Assembly (NCBI GenBank): GCA_946480445.1 | Contig: CAMLJN010000001.1 | Location: 401,352 to 465,351 of the forward strand | From: an uncultured Buttiauxella sp. | Lineage (GTDB): Bacteria > Pseudomonadota > Gammaproteobacteria > Enterobacterales > Enterobacteriaceae | Direction: 5' to 3' | DNA length: 64,000 bases | Notes under the pieces: generated by a model | The model's database searches: none | The model's input: the letters and a program-made list of their open reading frames with translations, nothing else | Told to the model about the DNA's origin: nothing | In this document: positions 7,559-17,243 of the stretch, one piece after another | Position numbering within the stretch: the stretch's first letter is position 1 | Layout of the letters: every line of letters starts with the position of its first letter | Translations under genes and position numbers: made by a program

Positions 7559-9535
7559 CTAAAACCGGGCGCTGATCCCGACGTTATAGCTGGTCTGATT
7601 CCCGTCGCTCAGCCCCGCGGTTTGCGAGACAGCGGCGAAGGCCGAAACCCTCTCCGACAGCGGCATATCAGCGCCAACGGCGAAATCCACCCAGTTTTTA
7701 TCCTGCGCCTCTCCGGCACGGGTGAAGGTCAGTGGGGTGGACTTTAGCCCGCCGTTAGCCACGTATACATGGTCGCCAAACTGATGGCGATAGCTAACCT
7801 GCGCCCACGGATTAACGATGCCTGAGTGGGATGCCAGTCGCCAGCCTGCGCTGCCAACCTGCGAGTGGGCATTCTGATCCCCAAAGCGCATGGCAGTGCT
7901 GCTGTCTCCCTTTTCTTTATAGCCGTCAACGTGGCTGTAATCCCATGCATACTGCAATACCGGTCCGGTGGTCAGCCCTGGCATCACGGAAAAATCATAA
8001 CCTGCGGTGAGCCGCGCGCCCCAAAGCCTGCCATTGGTGCTGCCCTCTTCCACTCGCCTCAGTTCGCCAAGTGCGATGGTACGCTGAATGTTAGTGATAT
8101 CGGCCGTCAGATAATGCACATCCCCATCCAGCCACGCCTGTCCTGCACGTAAATGGCTGAATAAGGCCGCCTGAAAACCGCGCGTGTCGTAACGGTAGCT
8201 ATCACCAGGGCGCTGATTATCCAGCGAACCGGCAAGCAGACCGCCCAACAGCACGTTTTCGTTGAGCTGATAATCGGCACCGACCGTCAGGTTGTTCGTA
8301 TTGCCGCGCCCGCTTCCTGCATCACCGGCACTGTCATAACGCTGATAGCCGCCGCTGTAGCCGCCAAACACGCCCAGTTCGCCGACGGGATTATTCCCCT
8401 GTCGTAGCTGCTGATAGCGGCTGTCGAGGGTTGCGCGGCTGCCGCGTACCATCGCCTGCACGCCCTGATTCAGGCGGGTGACTTGTGCCGGCGCGGCGAT
8501 GATCGACTGAATATACTGCGCCATAATGGTGTGGATTTGTGGGCCTGGGTGAAAATGGTCAGCAAACAGGTACTCCTGGGCGCTGCTGAAGCCCGGCGTA
8601 GACGACGTGCATTCTGAGGCCGACACCCCCGGTGGGCACGCCATGCCAGCCGTATTGCTCACGCCGAATGACCCTGGGTTTGCCAGAATTTCATTAAATA
8701 CGCCGTTGATATCCGCACGAGCAATATTGCCGCCATGCTGCACCAGCACCTTTTCTTCCGTCTCATTGTAGTAACGGGTCAGAGCTGAGGCCTGAGCGGC
8801 AGCGGTTTCGTAACCGGCAATCAGCTGAGCGGCTATCGCCTGCTGTACCTGCGGACTGCCGCCGACCACGGAAGCCGCAGCCTGCAGCGCCTGGTGAATG
8901 GCTTCCTGACGACTGGCGAGATCCGGCGTTCTGGCCGCATCCAGCGAAGCGAAAGCCGCCTGCAATGCTGGCGTTGCCGCGGCCCCAAGGCCAACGTTAA
9001 TCACCGCTTCCAGCAATGTCGGCGTGGCACTGATGTCGGGGACCGTCGGCACCACTACCAGACCTGCCCCTGCGTCCAGCAGCTGACCAACCTGGGTGCC
9101 CGCGGCGATGGCGCTGTTAGCAGTGAGCGTTTTCGCCAACGCGGGCTGGGTCACTGCGGCCGCTAAATCGTTACCGCCGATCCAGTGGATATACAGGCCC
9201 TGGCTGTCCGCTCTGCCTCCTTTGAGCGCCAGCCACTGCTGCATCTGGTTCGCCGTATTGTCCCGTGGGTTGAGTGCAGCGACCGCCGTCGCCCCACCCG
9301 CCGCGTAGTTAGAGCCACCAGCGCTGGAGGGCGTTAATGTCAGCCCATAGTCACGGCCCAGCTGTTCATCATAAAGCTTGTTCTGGCTGCTGTTCCACGT
9401 CCAGCGACCGTTATTGCCGGTATCGCTGAGGCTGTCGCCAAAAACGGTGAGTGAGTCGAAAGCAAAGGCAGGTGCCTGGATCGCCAGCATCACGGCCAGC
9501 GCGCTGAAAGTTTGCAGAATACGTCCTTGGGTCAT
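7559..9535 (-). CDS. GDSL-type esterase/lipase autotransporter (EstA/ApeE type)
   Basis: The 658-residue protein has three parts. A signal peptide ends at APAFA (residue 25). A GDSL/SGNH hydrolase passenger carries Ser35 in FGDSLSDTG, GGND at 120-123 and the Asp326/His329 pair in DHFHPG. A C-terminal autotransporter beta-barrel (about the last 270 residues) ends in ISARF, with the terminal aromatic typical of outer-membrane proteins. Pseudomonas EstA and Salmonella ApeE have this layout and display a lipolytic domain at the cell surface. AAGGA precedes the ATG. It lies between nrdG and yraR, where E. coli has no such gene, so it is accessory. Its natural substrate is unknown. Confidence 0.93.
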   Translation of the reverse strand: MTQGRILQTFSALAVMLAIQAPAFAFDSLTVFGDSLSDTGNNGRWTWNSSQNKLYDEQLGRDYGLTLTPSSAGGSNYAAGGATAVAALNPRDNTANQMQQWLALKGGRADSQGLYIHWIGGNDLAAAVTQPALAKTLTANSAIAAGTQVGQLLDAGAGLVVVPTVPDISATPTLLEAVINVGLGAAATPALQAAFASLDAARTPDLASRQEAIHQALQAAASVVGGSPQVQQAIAAQLIAGYETAAAQASALTRYYNETEEKVLVQHGGNIARADINGVFNEILANPGSFGVSNTAGMACPPGVSASECTSSTPGFSSAQEYLFADHFHPGPQIHTIMAQYIQSIIAAPAQVTRLNQGVQAMVRGSRATLDSRYQQLRQGNNPVGELGVFGGYSGGYQRYDSAGDAGSGRGNTNNLTVGADYQLNENVLLGGLLAGSLDNQRPGDSYRYDTRGFQAALFSHLRAGQAWLDGDVHYLTADITNIQRTIALGELRRVEEGSTNGRLWGARLTAGYDFSVMPGLTTGPVLQYAWDYSHVDGYKEKGDSSTAMRFGDQNAHSQVGSAGWRLASHSGIVNPWAQVSYRHQFGDHVYVANGGLKSTPLTFTRAGEAQDKNWVDFAVGADMPLSERVSAFAAVSQTAGLSDGNQTSYNVGISARF

Positions 9536-9668
9536 AGATCATCCTTAATATCATGTTGGGAGAGAAGGTTTAAATATAGAAAACCTTGCATGGAAAGCCT
9601 GTTTTTCAAACAGTTATTTTTATCACTATGGCTGAAAAGCCACACAACAGCGCCAGAGAAGCGAGGGA

Positions 9669-10319
9669 TCAACCGCCCCTGACCTGCGCGGCAATCTCTC
9701 GTAGCTGGCGTGAGTCCAGGATAGTCACGCCCTCATGAGCAGGAGACAGCGCCTCGTGCAGCAGAGCACAGGCGACATCTCTTGCCTCGATGGATTTCCA
9801 TTTACCCGGCATGATTTTGAAAAGCGGAGCAAAGAGAGATTCATTAAAACGCTGTGACTCGCGGCGGCCTGACAGCATAGATGGGCGCGCAAGGGTAAGC
9901 CGTGGCCAGGGCTGCGCAATCAGCGCCTCTTCCATCTCGCCTTTTACCCTGTTGTAAAAGAATGGCGAGTGACTGTTTGCGCCAATCGCACTGACTACCA
10001 GCATATGCTTTGCACCGAGGCGCAGCCCTGTGAGCGCGGTGTCCACCACCAGAGTGTAATCCGCCAGCACGAAGGCTTCTTTGCTGCCCGCCTCGCGCAT
10101 TGTCGTGCCCAGGCAGCAGAAAACGGTATCCAGCGGGTCGGTGACCTGGGCTAACGCATCGCTAAGCTGCGGGTCGTGCGGGTTAAACATTTTGCGCATG
10201 GCGGGCAACGGGCGACGCGTCGCCGCCACGATATTCTCCACCCGTGGTTCTTCGTTGAGCAGGTGCAATAAATGCCCGCCGACCAGCCCCGTAGCACCTG
10301 TAATCAGTACCCGTCTCAT
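9669..10319 (-). CDS. yraR: NAD(P)-binding oxidoreductase-like protein YraR
   Basis: An atypical short-chain dehydrogenase/NAD-dependent epimerase-like protein of unknown substrate. The Rossmann motif TGATGLVGG stands at the N-terminus; the [12 protein letters not shown] stretch provides the Tyr-x-x-x-Lys-like pair. ATG at 10319 is chosen because AAGGAG lies six bases before it; an in-frame GTG at 10325 would overlap that site. Sequence matches E. coli YraR along its whole length. In E. coli yraQ lies on the outer side; here the esterase gene does, so this is the first gene of the block after the left junction. It is divergent from yhbO. Confidence 0.93.
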   Translation of the reverse strand: MRRVLITGATGLVGGHLLHLLNEEPRVENIVAATRRPLPAMRKMFNPHDPQLSDALAQVTDPLDTVFCCLGTTMREAGSKEAFVLADYTLVVDTALTGLRLGAKHMLVVSAIGANSHSPFFYNRVKGEMEEALIAQPWPRLTLARPSMLSGRRESQRFNESLFAPLFKIMPGKWKSIEARDVACALLHEALSPAHEGVTILDSRQLREIAAQVRGG

Positions 10320-10419
10320 AAGCACTCCTTATTCAGATGTTTCTAAGTCTAGCTTTATCGCTTGCAAAGTCAGCCCTGTCTACCAGGCTTAACCCTGATA
10401 CGCAAAAAACGGAGGAAGT

Positions 10420-10938
10420 ATGAGCAAGAAGATTGCAGTCTTGATCACCGACGAATTTGAAGATTCTGAATTTACCTCACCCGCCGACGCTTACCGAAAA
10501 GCTGGCCACGAGGTGGTTACCATCGAGAAGCAGGCGGGCAAGACAATTACCGGCAAGCAGGGCGAAGCAAAGGTCAAAATTGATAAGGCCATAGATGAGG
10601 TACGTCCGGCGGACTTCGACGCGCTTCTTTTACCCGGTGGGCATTCGCCGGACAGCCTGCGAGGCGATGAGCGTTTCGTCACGTTTACCCGCGATTTTGT
10701 TAATAGCGGTAAGCCGGTGTTTGCTATCTGTCACGGCCCGCAGCTGCTGATCAGCGCCGATGTGATCCGCGGGCGCAAACTGACGACGGTGAAACCTGTC
10801 ATTGTTGACGTGAAAAACGCCGGAGCCGACTTCTATGACCAGGAAGTGGTTGTCGATAAAGAGCAGCTGGTGACCAGCCGTACCCCGGACGATCTGCCCG
10901 CCTTTAACCGCGAGGCGCTACGTCTGCTGGGGCGCTAG
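10420..10938 (+). CDS. yhbO: PfpI/DJ-1 family protein deglycase 2
   Basis: 172 residues, the E. coli YhbO length. The nucleophile elbow is Cys104-His105 in AICHGPQ, with an acidic residue (Glu17) in the N-terminal loop, as in the PfpI/Hsp31/DJ-1 superfamily. The E. coli protein protects against acid, heat, oxidative and carbonyl stress and is reported to repair glyoxal- and methylglyoxal-modified proteins and nucleotides. A strong GGAGGA precedes the ATG. The stop codon overlaps that of convergent yhbP by a few bases (GCTAGC-like palindrome), so the two 3' ends share sequence. Confidence 0.95.
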   Translation: MSKKIAVLITDEFEDSEFTSPADAYRKAGHEVVTIEKQAGKTITGKQGEAKVKIDKAIDEVRPADFDALLLPGGHSPDSLRGDERFVTFTRDFVNSGKPVFAICHGPQLLISADVIRGRKLTTVKPVIVDVKNAGADFYDQEVVVDKEQLVTSRTPDDLPAFNREALRLLGR

Positions 10939-11366
10939 CCTTCCCGCAGCCAGTGCAGTTTTTTGCCAAAGCCGAGCGTGTTGTCGGTCATTTTTAGCTC
11001 GTCGAGCTGAATTTCCCACGCGGGTGCCGTCATCACTCTCGCAACCGGGAAGCGTTTGCAGTAGATCCTGCGAACGCTTTCCGCCTCGCTTTCATCCAGC
11101 CTATGAATTTTTCCGCGAAACTGTACGCCGCGGATCAGCGCGACGGTTTTCGGCTGTCCGTTAATCGTGCCTGCGACAAACGCAGAAGCATTACCGATAA
11201 GCTCGCCGTGCCGCGTATGCGCTTCTGAGAGCAGATAAAACGCCACGCGCTGAGCATCGTAATAATAGAAGGCGTTAGCGCACCATAAATCTTCGCTAGC
11301 GCCGACGCAGTAGGTGAGAACGTGCTGTTTGTTCAGCCAGCGGCTGATGGCATCAAGTGTTTCCAT
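10935..11366 (-). CDS. yhbP: YhbP family flavin-reductase-fold protein (UPF0306)
   Basis: A 143-residue protein of the pyridoxamine-phosphate-oxidase-like/UPF0306 family; function unknown. METLD at 11366 is taken as the start to match the family N-terminus. Conserved stretches include [18 protein letters not shown] in the middle and [11 protein letters not shown] at the C-terminus. It converges on yhbO with overlapping stops. The yhbP-yhbQ intergenic region of 53 bases must hold two divergent promoters. Confidence 0.9.
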   Translation of the reverse strand: METLDAISRWLNKQHVLTYCVGASEDLWCANAFYYYDAQRVAFYLLSEAHTRHGELIGNASAFVAGTINGQPKTVALIRGVQFRGKIHRLDESEAESVRRIYCKRFPVARVMTAPAWEIQLDELKMTDNTLGFGKKLHWLREG

Positions 11367-11419
11367 GGGCAACCTTAACAGTGTTACTCTGCAAAGAATT
11401 TCAATTATGCGCTTGCCCT

Positions 11420-11731
11420 ATGTCACCCTGGTATCTCTATCTTGTCCGTACCCTTGATAACCGTTTATACACCGGCATTACAACCGATGTCGTACGCCGC
11501 TTTGGGCAACATCAGGCGGGAAAAGGAGCAAAAGCCTTGCGGGGCAAGGGGGAACTGACGCTGGCCTTCAGTCACCTTGTGGGCGACCGCTCGTGCGCGT
11601 TGCGTCTGGAATATCGCATCAAGCAGCTGACAAAAGCGCAGAAAGAACGTCTGGTGAACGGCACTCTGCCTTTTGAAGACCTGCTGGCAGATCTTCAAAA
11701 GGCGCAGGATCAGAATTCGCGATTAAAATGA
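11420..11731 (+). CDS. yhbQ: GIY-YIG domain protein YhbQ (UPF0213)
   Basis: 103 residues almost wholly occupied by a GIY-YIG nuclease-like fold: [17 protein letters not shown] at the N-terminus carries the paired tyrosines, followed by Arg and the [14 protein letters not shown] segment. The start MSPWYLYL at 11420 is chosen over an upstream ATG because it matches the family N-terminus. E. coli YhbQ has been linked to DNA damage responses and structure-specific cleavage, but its physiological role is not settled. Its last 22 bases overlap the end of convergent yhbS. Confidence 0.92.
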   Translation: MSPWYLYLVRTLDNRLYTGITTDVVRRFGQHQAGKGAKALRGKGELTLAFSHLVGDRSCALRLEYRIKQLTKAQKERLVNGTLPFEDLLADLQKAQDQNSRLK

Positions 11732-12216
11732 TCGTGATATTCCACCAGGCCGTTAACGCCGCTTAGCGCATCATCCGCGAGGGGATGAATCTGGAAGGCT
11801 GCTTCACTACCCGGCCAGATACAGCGCAGACCGTGCTGGGCCGCGGGCACAAACCCGAAACGGCTGTACATCGCAGGATCGCCCAAGGTCACCACGGCGG
11901 CATAGCCAAACTCATTGAGGGAATCCAGCCCTTCGTAAACCAGCTGCTTCGCCAGCCCCTGGCCACGATAGGCTTCATCGACCGCTAAAGGCGCAAGCCC
12001 CACCCACTGGAGCTCCTCACCTTCAACCACCACCGGGCTAAAAGCTACATAGCCGACCACCTGACCTTCATCGTCGGTGGCCACCAGACCCAGTGTTAAC
12101 AGGCCATCCTCACGTAAATCTTTAACCAGATCCGCCTCGCCGCTGCGGTTAAACGAGCGGCGCAGTAAGGCATCTATCCCTGGTGCATCAATGGGTATTT
12201 CTACACGAATTAACAT
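11710..12216 (-). CDS. yhbS: GNAT family N-acetyltransferase YhbS
   Basis: 168 residues with the GNAT acetyl-CoA-binding core: [19 protein letters not shown] holds the R/Q-x-x-G-x-G/A loop. Substrate not established from sequence. Its ATG overlaps the last bases of ubiT (GGTGAGCCATGTTAA), so the two are co-transcribed and coupled. The 3' end overlaps convergent yhbQ. Confidence 0.93.
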   Translation of the reverse strand: MLIRVEIPIDAPGIDALLRRSFNRSGEADLVKDLREDGLLTLGLVATDDEGQVVGYVAFSPVVVEGEELQWVGLAPLAVDEAYRGQGLAKQLVYEGLDSLNEFGYAAVVTLGDPAMYSRFGFVPAAQHGLRCIWPGSEAAFQIHPLADDALSGVNGLVEYHDHFNREF

Positions 12217-12734
12217 GGCTCACCTACAGAGTTACTTTCTGGTGCAGGTTTATGCTGCATACCCGCTTCGACGAAATCAGCCAGTTGCAGTAAGCCAATG
12301 CGTAAAGGCTTTGGCATTGCGTCCAGCTCAATGGCATCCATCAGGTTTTTAACGTACAAACCGAGTTCGGTATCACCCTCAATCATCAGACGACGCTGGA
12401 AGAATAGCGTGTCCGGATCCTGTTTGCGTGCGGCAATCATTAATAAATCATTCGCCTCGGCGCTGAAGCTCACGTCCGCCGGAGCATCTTCACGCACCAC
12501 CAGCTTGTTGTCCTGAACCGAGGTAAACCACTTTAGCCCAAGATCGCGCACTTCAATGCTCAGCCAGCGGTCTTCTAAAAATTCAAGCTCGCCATCCTCA
12601 AGCGCCTGGCGGAACTGCCAGCCCAGCACCTGCTCAAGTACCTGACGCTTCAGAGCAAAGGGCGTCAGTTTGACTGGGGTACGCAACAAAGAAGGGCCAA
12701 TTTGTACCAGGCGTGAACGCAGTTTATCCAACAC
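12210..12734 (-). CDS. ubiT: Ubiquinone biosynthesis accessory factor UbiT (SCP2 domain), GTG start
   Basis: UbiT (formerly YhbT) is an SCP2 lipid-binding protein needed for oxygen-independent ubiquinone synthesis, with UbiU and UbiV. The 174-residue length depends on a GTG start at 12734 (VLDKLRSR...), supported by AAGGAG eight bases upstream; no ATG fits. The SCP2 core spans about residues 40-135, ending FQRRLMIEGDTELGLYVKNL. It is divergent from ubiU across 245 bases and overlaps yhbS downstream. Confidence 0.94.
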   Translation of the reverse strand: MLDKLRSRLVQIGPSLLRTPVKLTPFALKRQVLEQVLGWQFRQALEDGELEFLEDRWLSIEVRDLGLKWFTSVQDNKLVVREDAPADVSFSAEANDLLMIAARKQDPDTLFFQRRLMIEGDTELGLYVKNLMDAIELDAMPKPLRIGLLQLADFVEAGMQHKPAPESNSVGEPC

Positions 12735-12979
12735 AAGCTTTACTCCTTGAGAAATATTTCCGCTATTTTGCCATATCAGCAAACAGCCGTAGCGGCTCAA
12801 ATCAACAATTCCACGGGTTTCAACTCTTCCCAATGGATGCCATCAATACGCTATTAGCTGCCTCAAATCAAAATTTGTCGCGGACAGGTTATCTAAAATC
12901 CCAGTTCGTTAACAATATCGCGCCCCTGCACGGGCTGCGCGGGCCACCCACTTCGGCCCCCGAGGAATCAGGATAAATT

Positions 12980-13975
12980 ATGGAGTTGCTTTGCCCTGCC
13001 GGAAATCTACCGGCGCTGAAAGCGGCCATTGATAATGGTGCCGATGCGGTTTATATCGGTCTGAAAGATGACACTAACGCGCGCCATTTTGCTGGCCTGA
13101 ATTTCACGGAAAAGAAACTACAGGAGGCGGTCAACTACGTCCACCAGCGTGGACGAAAATTACACATCGCCATCAATACTTTCGCCCACCCGGACGGCTA
13201 CGTGCGCTGGCAGCGAGCCGTAGATATGGCAGCCCAGCTTGGCGCCGACGCGCTTATTCTGGCCGATCTTGCGATGCTGGAATATGCGGCAGAACGTTAT
13301 CCGCATATCGAACGACATGTTTCCGTGCAGGCCTCGGCAACCAATGAAGAGGCCGTACGCTTCTATCACCGAAATTTCGACGTGGCCCGTGTCGTCCTGC
13401 CGCGCGTACTCTCCATTCACCAGGTGAAACAGCTCGCCCGCGTGACGCCCGTCCCGCTGGAAGTTTTCGCTTTTGGCAGCCTGTGTATCATGGCTGAAGG
13501 CCGCTGCTACCTCTCTTCGTATCTGACAGGAGAATCCCCCAATACCGTGGGCGCCTGCTCTCCTGCCCGGTTTGTACGCTGGCAGCAAACGCCACAGGGG
13601 CTGGAGTCCCGCCTTAACGATGTGCTGATCGATCGCTATCAGGACGGTGAAAACGCCGGGTACCCAACGCTGTGCAAAGGCCGCTATCTGGTCGATGAGC
13701 AGAAATATCACGCGCTTGAAGAACCCACCAGCCTGAATACGCTCGAGCTGTTGCCCGAGCTGTACGCCGCCAATATCGCCTCGGTGAAAATCGAAGGCCG
13801 CCAGCGCAGCCCGGCCTATGTCAGCCAGGTGGCGAAAGTCTGGCGCCAGGCGATCGACCGCTGCATGGCCGATCCGGAAAACTATCGCGCGCAGCCCGCC
13901 TGGATGGAGGCGCTCGGTGCCATGGCAGAAGGCACGCAGACCACCCTCGGCGCATATCACCGCAAATGGCAGTAG
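12980..13975 (+). CDS. ubiU: Anaerobic ubiquinone hydroxylation protein UbiU (4Fe-4S, U32 family)
   Basis: UbiU (YhbU) forms a heterodimer with UbiV and takes part in the three oxygen-independent hydroxylations of ubiquinone synthesis, with prephenate as oxygen source in E. coli. 331 residues. The four cluster cysteines fall exactly at the known positions Cys169, Cys176, Cys193 and Cys232. The U32 peptidase-like core motif AEGRCYLSSYLTG is present. The gene has an AGGA ribosome site and is followed nine bases later by ubiV. FNR control is known in E. coli; I could not find a convincing palindromic FNR site here. Confidence 0.96.
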   Translation: MELLCPAGNLPALKAAIDNGADAVYIGLKDDTNARHFAGLNFTEKKLQEAVNYVHQRGRKLHIAINTFAHPDGYVRWQRAVDMAAQLGADALILADLAMLEYAAERYPHIERHVSVQASATNEEAVRFYHRNFDVARVVLPRVLSIHQVKQLARVTPVPLEVFAFGSLCIMAEGRCYLSSYLTGESPNTVGACSPARFVRWQQTPQGLESRLNDVLIDRYQDGENAGYPTLCKGRYLVDEQKYHALEEPTSLNTLELLPELYAANIASVKIEGRQRSPAYVSQVAKVWRQAIDRCMADPENYRAQPAWMEALGAMAEGTQTTLGAYHRKWQ

Positions 13976-13983
13976 GAAAGCAG

Positions 13984-14868
13984 ATGAAATATTCACTAGG
14001 GCCGGTGCTGTACTACTGGCCAAAAGAGACGCTGGAAAGCTTTTATCAAGCGGCCGCACAAAGCAGCGCCGATGTGATTTACCTCGGTGAAGCCGTATGC
14101 AGCAAACGTCGTGCGACCAAAGTGGGCGACTGGCTGGAGATGGCAAAAAACCTGGCAGACCAGGGCAAGCAGGTCGTGCTGTCAACGCTCGCGCTGGTGC
14201 AGGCACCTTCCGAGCTAAACGAACTGAAACGCTACGTCGATAACGGCGATTTTCTGATTGAAGCCAATGATATCGGAGCGGTAAACCTTGCCGCCGAGCG
14301 TAAACTGCCGTTTGTCGCAGGGCATGCGCTGAACTGCTATAACGCCGTCACCCTGCGCCTGCTGCTCAGGCAGGGCATGATCCGTTGGTGTATGCCGGTT
14401 GAGCTTTCACGCGAGTGGCTGGCAAACCTGCTGAACCAGTGCGCAGAGCTGGGCATTCGCGATAAGTTTGAGGTGGAGGTACTGAGCTACGGGCACCTGC
14501 CGCTGGCCTACTCTGCGCGCTGCTTTACCGCCCGCTCGGAAGATAGACCGAAAGACGAATGTGAAACCTGCTGCCTTAAATATCCTACCGGGCGAAATAT
14601 GCTCTCGCAGGAAAATCAGCAGGTTTTTGTGCTGAACGGCATCCAGACCATGAGCGGCTATGTTTATAACCTCGGCAACGAGCAGGCCTCCATGAAGGGG
14701 CTGGTCGATATGGTCCGTCTCTCACCGATGGGGCTGGAGACGCTGGACATGCTGGAAACCTTCCGCGCCAACGAAAACGGCTCGGCGCCGTTGCAGCTGA
14801 CCTCCCGGAGTGATTGTAACGGTTACTGGCGTCGCGTCGCCGGTCTGGAGCTTATCAACCCGCTCTGA
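13984..14868 (+). CDS. ubiV: Anaerobic ubiquinone hydroxylation protein UbiV (4Fe-4S, U32 family)
   Basis: Partner of UbiU. The start MKYSLGPVL at 13984 is used because it matches the family and leaves no overlap with ubiU; an upstream ATG at 13966 lies inside ubiU. Cluster ligands Cys39, Cys180, Cys193 and Cys197 are all present (the last in DECETCC). 294 residues. ubiU-ubiV is an operon; the gene is followed by the 94-base gap holding an inverted repeat before yhbW. Confidence 0.96.
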   Translation: MKYSLGPVLYYWPKETLESFYQAAAQSSADVIYLGEAVCSKRRATKVGDWLEMAKNLADQGKQVVLSTLALVQAPSELNELKRYVDNGDFLIEANDIGAVNLAAERKLPFVAGHALNCYNAVTLRLLLRQGMIRWCMPVELSREWLANLLNQCAELGIRDKFEVEVLSYGHLPLAYSARCFTARSEDRPKDECETCCLKYPTGRNMLSQENQQVFVLNGIQTMSGYVYNLGNEQASMKGLVDMVRLSPMGLETLDMLETFRANENGSAPLQLTSRSDCNGYWRRVAGLELINPL

Positions 14869-14874
14869 GTAAAA

Positions 14875-14959
14875 GGCTCACTTTGTTACTTAACTGTTGA
14901 TGGTTTTCGGTAATACTGGAGAGATTATCAGCAAACGAAATACCTAAACAAAGTGAGCC
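14875..14959 (+). repeat. Perfect 13-bp inverted repeat in the yhbW leader
   Basis: GGCTCACTTTGTT at 14875-14887 is repeated as its exact complement AACAAAGTGAGCC at 14947-14959, with 59 bases between. The right arm contains the probable yhbW ribosome site (AGTGAG, 14952-14957), three to four bases short of the ATG at 14963. If transcribed as one RNA the arms could pair and hide that site. Confidence 0.75.
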
Positions 14960-14962
14960 GTT

Positions 14963-15967
14963 ATGTCTGAATCAACCCAAGTTCCTTTCTCCGTGCTGGA
15001 CCTTTCGCCGATTCCGCAAGGCGCACAGGCGGCAGAGGCTTTCCACCGTTCTCTCGAGCTTGCTCGCCTGGCCGAAAAACGCGGCTATCACCGCTACTGG
15101 CTGGCCGAACACCACAATATGACCGGCATCGCCAGCGCGGCGACGTCGGTGCTGATCGGCTATCTTGCGGCCAATACCCAAAGGTTACGTCTGGGGTCCG
15201 GCGGTGTGATGCTGCCTAACCATTCTCCGCTGGTGATAGCCGAACAGTTCGGTACCCTGGAGTCGCTTTATCCGGGGCGTATAGATCTGGGCTTAGGCCG
15301 CGCGCCGGGCAGCGATCAACGCACAATGATGGCGCTACGCCGCCATATGAGTGGCGATATTGATAACTTCCCGCGCGATGTCAACGAACTGGTCTCCTGG
15401 TTTGATGCCAGCGATCCGAATCCGGCCGTGCGCCCTGTGCCCGGCTATAACGCCAGGGTCCCCGTCTGGCTGTTAGGCTCCAGCCTTTACAGTGCGCAGC
15501 TTGCCGCCCAGCTTGGGTTGCCGTTTGCCTTCGCGTCACACTTTGCGCCGGACATGCTTTTCCAGGCGCTCCAGCTGTACCGTACTCAGTTCAAACCTTC
15601 TGCACGACTGGAAAAACCTTACGCGATGGTGTGCATCAATATCATCGCGGCGGACAGTAACCGCGACGCGGAGTTTCTGTTTACCTCGGCACAACAGGCG
15701 TTTGTGAAGCTGCGTCGTGGAGAAGCCGGCCAGCTGCCTGCGCCAATCGAGAGCATGGACAGCTTCTGGAGCCCGGCGGAAAAGTACGGCGTGCAGCAGG
15801 CGCTGAGCATGTCGCTGGTGGGGGATAAAGCGAAGGTGCGCCACGGGCTGATCTCCCTGCTGCGGGAAACCCAGGCGGATGAAATTATGGTTAACGGACA
15901 GATCTTTGATAGCCAGGCGCGACTGCATTCTTTCGAGCTGGCAAAGGATGTGCACGAAAGCCTGTAA
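14963..15967 (+). CDS. yhbW: Luciferase-like flavin monooxygenase YhbW
   Basis: 334 residues of the bacterial luciferase-like (LLM) family, group related to alkanal monooxygenase alpha chains. Conserved stretches: [36 protein letters not shown] and [12 protein letters not shown]. Expected to use reduced flavin and oxygen; substrate unknown. It is 94 bases after ubiV in the same direction, with an inverted repeat in its leader, and closes at a hairpin shared with mtr. Confidence 0.93.
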   Translation: MSESTQVPFSVLDLSPIPQGAQAAEAFHRSLELARLAEKRGYHRYWLAEHHNMTGIASAATSVLIGYLAANTQRLRLGSGGVMLPNHSPLVIAEQFGTLESLYPGRIDLGLGRAPGSDQRTMMALRRHMSGDIDNFPRDVNELVSWFDASDPNPAVRPVPGYNARVPVWLLGSSLYSAQLAAQLGLPFAFASHFAPDMLFQALQLYRTQFKPSARLEKPYAMVCINIIAADSNRDAEFLFTSAQQAFVKLRRGEAGQLPAPIESMDSFWSPAEKYGVQQALSMSLVGDKAKVRHGLISLLRETQADEIMVNGQIFDSQARLHSFELAKDVHESL

Positions 15968-15970
15968 CGA

Positions 15971-15998
15971 TTTCGCCCCTCTAAAGAGGGGCGAAATT
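15971..15998. terminator. Bidirectional terminator between yhbW and mtr
   Basis: TTTCGCCCCTC-taaa-GAGGGGCGAAA is an 11-bp stem followed by TTTTA on the plus strand and preceded by the complementary A-rich side, so it can end both yhbW and the convergent mtr. Confidence 0.85.
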
Positions 15999-17243
15999 TT
16001 AGTGGTACACCGGCAGCAGATTGAAGCTGGACAGAATATGTATCAGCGCGTTACCTACCCCAAAGAATAAAATCAGCACGATCATTTTGTTCCCGCCCCA
16101 CACCCGGTAAGCCGGGCTGCCAAACTTACGGCGTGAAGCTTTGGCCAGCAGCGCAGGCACAATTGCGGCCCAGACAGTTGCGGCAAGTCCCGCAAAACCA
16201 ATCGCGTAGATAAAACCATCCGGCCAAATCACGCCGCCCAGAATAGGCGGAATAAAGGTGACCAGCGCGGTTTTCAGACGGCCAAACGCGCTGTCGTCAA
16301 ACTTAAACAAATCGGCCAGGTAATCGAACAGGCCCAGCGTCACGCCCAGGAATGAGCTGGCTACGGCAAAGTTAGAGAAGACAATCAACAGCAGATCCAG
16401 CGCCCGGCTGTTCAGCACGCCGCTTAATGCCTGCACCAGCACGTCAATATTGCCGCCTTTATCGGCAATGGCAATAAAGTCGCCGCGCGGAATATTGCCC
16501 ATGCTGCCAACCAGCCAGATAGCATAAAGCACCAGCGCCATGACCGTGCCCCAGATCAGGCAGCGTTTAATGGTTTGCGGATCCTTGCCGTAGTATTTCA
16601 TCAGGCTTGGCACGTTACCATGGTAGCCAAACGACGCCAGGCAGAATGGCAACGTCATAAATAAATAAGGCAGATAGCTCGGGTTGACGGCCTGCGTATC
16701 GAGCAGGATCTTTGGCTCAACGTGCCACATCAGGCCGCCGAACGTCATAAAGAAGGTCAGAATTTTTGCGCCCAGCACAATGGTCGTCATGCGGCTGACT
16801 GCGCGCGTGCTAAGCCAGACGATAAACGCCACCAGCAGCGCAAAGATCAGTCCGGCAAACCTGGCCGGGAACTCAATGGACATCTCCTTTAACGTGTGGT
16901 GAATCACCGAACCGCTGGCCGAAATATAGGCGTAGGTCAGGATATACAGCACGAAGGCGATGGAAAGGCCGTTAATCAGGTTCCAGCCTTTGCCCAGCAG
17001 ATCCCGGGTCACCGTATCAAAACTGGCACCGACCCGATAGTTAAGGTTGGCTTCAAGGATCATCAGCCCGGAGTGCAGCATACAAAACCAGGTGAAGACC
17101 AGCGCGGCAAGCGACCAGAAAAACCAGCTACCGGCCATTACAACCGGCAGTGAAAACATACCCGCGCCAATAATGGTGCCACCGATAATCATCACGCCGC
17201 CGAGTACAGAGGGCGATGCTTTGGTGGCAGATAAGGTTGTCAT
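15999..17243 (-). CDS. mtr: High-affinity tryptophan permease
   Basis: Mtr is the inner-membrane tryptophan:proton symporter of the aromatic amino acid permease family (with TnaB, TyrP). 414 residues, the E. coli length, with about 11 hydrophobic segments; [15 protein letters not shown] in the first helix and [18 protein letters not shown] mid-protein are family signatures. A TrpR operator-like dyad lies in its promoter, matching repression by TrpR. AGGA precedes the ATG. Confidence 0.96.
   Translation of the reverse strand: MTTLSATKASPSVLGGVMIIGGTIIGAGMFSLPVVMAGSWFFWSLAALVFTWFCMLHSGLMILEANLNYRVGASFDTVTRDLLGKGWNLINGLSIAFVLYILTYAYISASGSVIHHTLKEMSIEFPARFAGLIFALLVAFIVWLSTRAVSRMTTIVLGAKILTFFMTFGGLMWHVEPKILLDTQAVNPSYLPYLFMTLPFCLASFGYHGNVPSLMKYYGKDPQTIKRCLIWGTVMALVLYAIWLVGSMGNIPRGDFIAIADKGGNIDVLVQALSGVLNSRALDLLLIVFSNFAVASSFLGVTLGLFDYLADLFKFDDSAFGRLKTALVTFIPPILGGVIWPDGFIYAIGFAGLAATVWAAIVPALLAKASRRKFGSPAYRVWGGNKMIVLILFFGVGNALIHILSSFNLLPVYH

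Noticed and set aside
9536-9668. Possible Pho box before the esterase gene, as for Salmonella apeE
   Set aside because: CTGTTTG and a degenerate second half are present but the 7-4-7 spacing and CTGTCAT halves are not met.
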